Origin: Tepidamorphaceae bacterium
Lineage (GTDB): Bacteria > Pseudomonadota > Alphaproteobacteria > Rhizobiales > JAKSCL01
Length of the DNA stretch: 64,000 nt
Assembly: GCA_028289445.1 (NCBI GenBank)
Contig: JANQPO010000026.1
Coordinates: 50,868-114,867 of the forward strand
Reading direction: 5' to 3'
Below are positions 62,214-64,000 of the stretch, one piece after another. How positions within the stretch are numbered: position 1 is the stretch's first letter; each line of letters begins with the position of its first letter. The translations under genes and the position numbers were made by a program. Below the pieces are notes generated by a model that was not told the DNA's origin, made no database searches, and saw only the letters and a list, made by a program, of their open reading frames with translations.

Positions 62214-63062
62214 ATGCCCGACAAGCGTCATATCATCGATACCTTTCAGGCCCGCCTCGACAGTTTGATCCAGCGTGCACCGACCAGCCGTGCACGGTTT
62301 GCCGCCGAGATCGGCATCGATCGCTCGGCGCTCAGCCAACTCTTGGCGCCGGGCGCATCCCGCCTACCCCGCGCCGACACGCTTGCGCGCATCGCGGAGA
62401 GCCAAGGTGTCACACTCGACTGGCTGCTTGGCCTCAGCCAGACGGAAACGGCTCAGCCGACCGAAATCGCACCGACCGTCAGCATTGAAGAGATTCGGGC
62501 TCATGATCCGGAGTCGACCCTGGCGCGATGGCATCGCGACGCCATGGGCGCCAAGATCCGCTACGTTCCAGCGCATATCCCGGATTTCATGCGCACCCAT
62601 GCCGTGATCGCGCATGAGCATCAACGCGGACTTGGCGTCGGCACTGCGACGCAGGTGCGCGAAGCGGAAGGCCGGATCGACTTCAATCGCCGGCCTGAGA
62701 CCGACATGGAAGCCTGCATGCCTGTACAAACGCTGGAGACGTTCGTCGCTGGCAGTGGGTTGTGGGCGGGCCTCGATGTCGAACTTCGCCGCGAGCAGTT
62801 GAATCACATGGCACTGCTGGTGCGCGATCTCTATCCTACCTTCCGGCTCTTTCTCTTCGACGTTCGGCTGGTGTTTTCCGCGCCCTACACGGTCTTCGGG
62901 CAGCAGCGCGTGGCGATCTATATGGGCGACATGTATTTGGTTCTAACAGGGACGGACCATATCCGCGCATTGACGCGGCATTTCGACGGACTGATCCGCA
63001 AGGCCGAAGTCAACCCGCACGAGGTTGCCGATACGATCGACACGCTGGCGGTATCGCTTTAG
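62214..63062 (+). CDS. XRE-family transcriptional regulator with C-terminal sensor domain
   Basis: A 282-residue protein. The N-terminal helix-turn-helix (about residues 10-72: SRARFAAEIGIDRSALSQLL, RADTLARIAESQGVTLDWLLGL) is a Cro/C1 type. The C-terminal 190 residues form a domain of unknown ligand, ending VFGQQRVAIYMGDMYLVL. It is divergent from the desaturase gene and sits directly before the SDR gene, with which it may be co-transcribed. Starts at an ATG just downstream of a consensus -10 box. Confidence 0.85.
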   Translation: MPDKRHIIDTFQARLDSLIQRAPTSRARFAAEIGIDRSALSQLLAPGASRLPRADTLARIAESQGVTLDWLLGLSQTETAQPTEIAPTVSIEEIRAHDPESTLARWHRDAMGAKIRYVPAHIPDFMRTHAVIAHEHQRGLGVGTATQVREAEGRIDFNRRPETDMEACMPVQTLETFVAGSGLWAGLDVELRREQLNHMALLVRDLYPTFRLFLFDVRLVFSAPYTVFGQQRVAIYMGDMYLVLTGTDHIRALTRHFDGLIRKAEVNPHEVADTIDTLAVSL

Positions 63063-63072
63063 CGGCAATGCA

Positions 63073-63834
63073 ATGTCGGACCTAATGCCCCTACGCTTGA
63101 CCAGTTTCGACCGCCCGGTGAATGCCGTTGTGATCGGCGCCGCTGGGGGTTTGGGCAGCGCATTTGTCGCTGTGCTTGCTGCTTCGCCGAACGTCGAGAG
63201 CGTCTTCGCACTGTCGCGTGACCCCGATCGGCTGGTGCCTCCGCCCGGCGTGTCGACATGGAGAGCTGGGGCAATCGATTTCGACAACGAACGCAGCATT
63301 CAAGCAGCCGCAAACGATTGCGGACAGATCGACCTGGTCATCGTCGCGACCGGCGCGCTCCACTGCGAACGCTTCACGCCGGAGAAGTCTTGGCGAGCAC
63401 TCGATGCCGATGCGCTTCATTGGTCTTATCACGCCAATGCCGTAGTGCCGGCGCTCGCCGCCAAGCACTTCCTGGAGCATCTGCCGCGATCGGGGAAGGC
63501 GGTATTCGCCGCACTTTCGGCGCGCGTTGGATCGATATCGGACAATCAACTCGGTGGCTGGTATGGCTATCGAGCGGCCAAGGCTGCGCTCAACCAGATC
63601 ATAAAATCGCTCTCGATTGAGATGGCGCGACGGAACCCTGAAGCTGTCATCGTCGGTCTGCATCCAGGAACAGTCGACACGAAGCTTTCGAAGCCATTTC
63701 AGGCCGGCGTTGCGAAGGAAAAGCTCTTCTCCCCCACATACAGCGCACATGCGCTTCTCACCATGCTCGAAGGCTTGGATGCGGGCGCGAGCGGACGCTG
63801 TTTCGACTGGCAGGGTCTGGACGTTCCGCCCTAG
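63073..63834 (+). CDS. Short-chain dehydrogenase/reductase
   Basis: About 253 residues, classical SDR. VIGAAGGLGSAF binds the nucleotide, the catalytic serine region is FAALSARVGSISDNQ and the YxxxK is YGYRAAKAALNQ; LHPGTVDTKLSKPFQ is a conserved later segment. ATG at 63073 is preferred; the frame opens 16 codons earlier inside the XRE gene. The substrate is unknown. It follows the regulator gene by 10 bases. Confidence 0.9.
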   Translation: MSDLMPLRLTSFDRPVNAVVIGAAGGLGSAFVAVLAASPNVESVFALSRDPDRLVPPPGVSTWRAGAIDFDNERSIQAAANDCGQIDLVIVATGALHCERFTPEKSWRALDADALHWSYHANAVVPALAAKHFLEHLPRSGKAVFAALSARVGSISDNQLGGWYGYRAAKAALNQIIKSLSIEMARRNPEAVIVGLHPGTVDTKLSKPFQAGVAKEKLFSPTYSAHALLTMLEGLDAGASGRCFDWQGLDVPP

Positions 63835-64000
63835 AGCCGTCTGTGAAGAGTTTGGATCAATTCTGTTTCTCGTCCGGGGCGGCGATCCAGGAGGAGAAGC
63901 ACGCGGTGCGTAGCGGGACTACGGACAAGCGCTTCGACATAGTGGGCGCCCGCCGGACGGAAACCCAAAGGGCCGGGCCGTTTGGCCCAATGCCGTCGAT
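63835..64000. other. Window end, no gene assigned
   Basis: 166 bases. A minus-strand open frame enters from the window edge (TGA at 63860-63862) and could be the C terminus of a protein whose start is outside, but the reading is short and unrecognised. GGGCCGGGCCGTTTGGCCC-like GC-rich symmetry occurs at about 63970-63987. Confidence 0.4.

Noticed and set aside
1..64000. Insertion sequences, prophage genes, CRISPR arrays, tRNA or rRNA genes
   Set aside because: None was seen: no transposase or integrase motifs, no regularly spaced repeats and no tRNA cloverleaf with a GTTCRA loop.

Overview
The window is an unbroken stretch of alphaproteobacterial chromosome, most likely from the order Hyphomicrobiales (Rhizobiales) or a close relative. 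Three things support this: a gcrA cell-cycle regulator gene surrounded by GANTC (CcrM) sites, a phoR-pstSCAB-phoU-phoB block of rhizobial layout, and a two-part palindromic repeat of the type scattered through rhizobial genomes between gcrA and phoB. Genes are tightly packed, often overlapping by 1 to 11 bases. I found no tRNA, rRNA, insertion sequence, prophage or CRISPR array.

Layout. 1-8543: 3' part of a TrkH potassium transporter gene, an HlyD/RND efflux pair with a palindromic operator candidate upstream, and argD-argF-hslO. 8544-17843: gcrA, the repeat, then the phosphate-starvation regulon on the minus strand (phoR, pstS, pstC, pstA, pstB, phoU, phoB) with a triple Pho box before pstS. 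17999-18865: a PPK2 polyphosphate kinase. 18872-29407: a minus-strand nucleoside uptake and salvage operon (BMP-family binding protein, ABC ATPase, two permeases, cdd, purine nucleoside phosphorylase, deoC, deoA, deoB) that also carries a VOC protein and a PhyH-like dioxygenase. 29718-39004: mixed genes, including a membrane-anchored phosphatase, an Lrp regulator divergent from a universal stress protein and an alanine/glycine symporter, tag, an aquaporin-like channel with its own Pho box, a stand-alone NIF3/CutA-like protein, an orphan amide/amino-acid binding protein and an unknown single-span protein.

39296-63834 is the most interesting part: a C1 and methylated-compound island. It has two MttB-superfamily methyltransferases (the non-pyrrolysine kind), one cognate corrinoid protein, a DUF1638 protein, a 'virulence factor' domain protein, a MetF-like reductase, a methyl-THF:corrinoid methyltransferase, a ferredoxin/ASKHA corrinoid activator, an iron-sulfur protein, betaine-homocysteine methyltransferase, a protein very like the DMSP lyase DddP, an iron-containing alcohol dehydrogenase, a beta-hydroxyacid dehydrogenase, a DAO-type flavoprotein and a GbdR-like regulator. 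The likely scheme is removal of a methyl group from a quaternary amine or sulfonium compound onto the corrinoid protein, then onto tetrahydrofolate, then oxidation by MetF or use for methionine. Two unusual signals tie the island together. First, near-identical palindromic operators lie before the betaine-homocysteine methyltransferase gene and inside the end of metF. Second, short arginine-rich tails occur on five of its enzymes and on no other protein examined here.

All identifications rest on reading the translated sequences and motifs; no database search was run.
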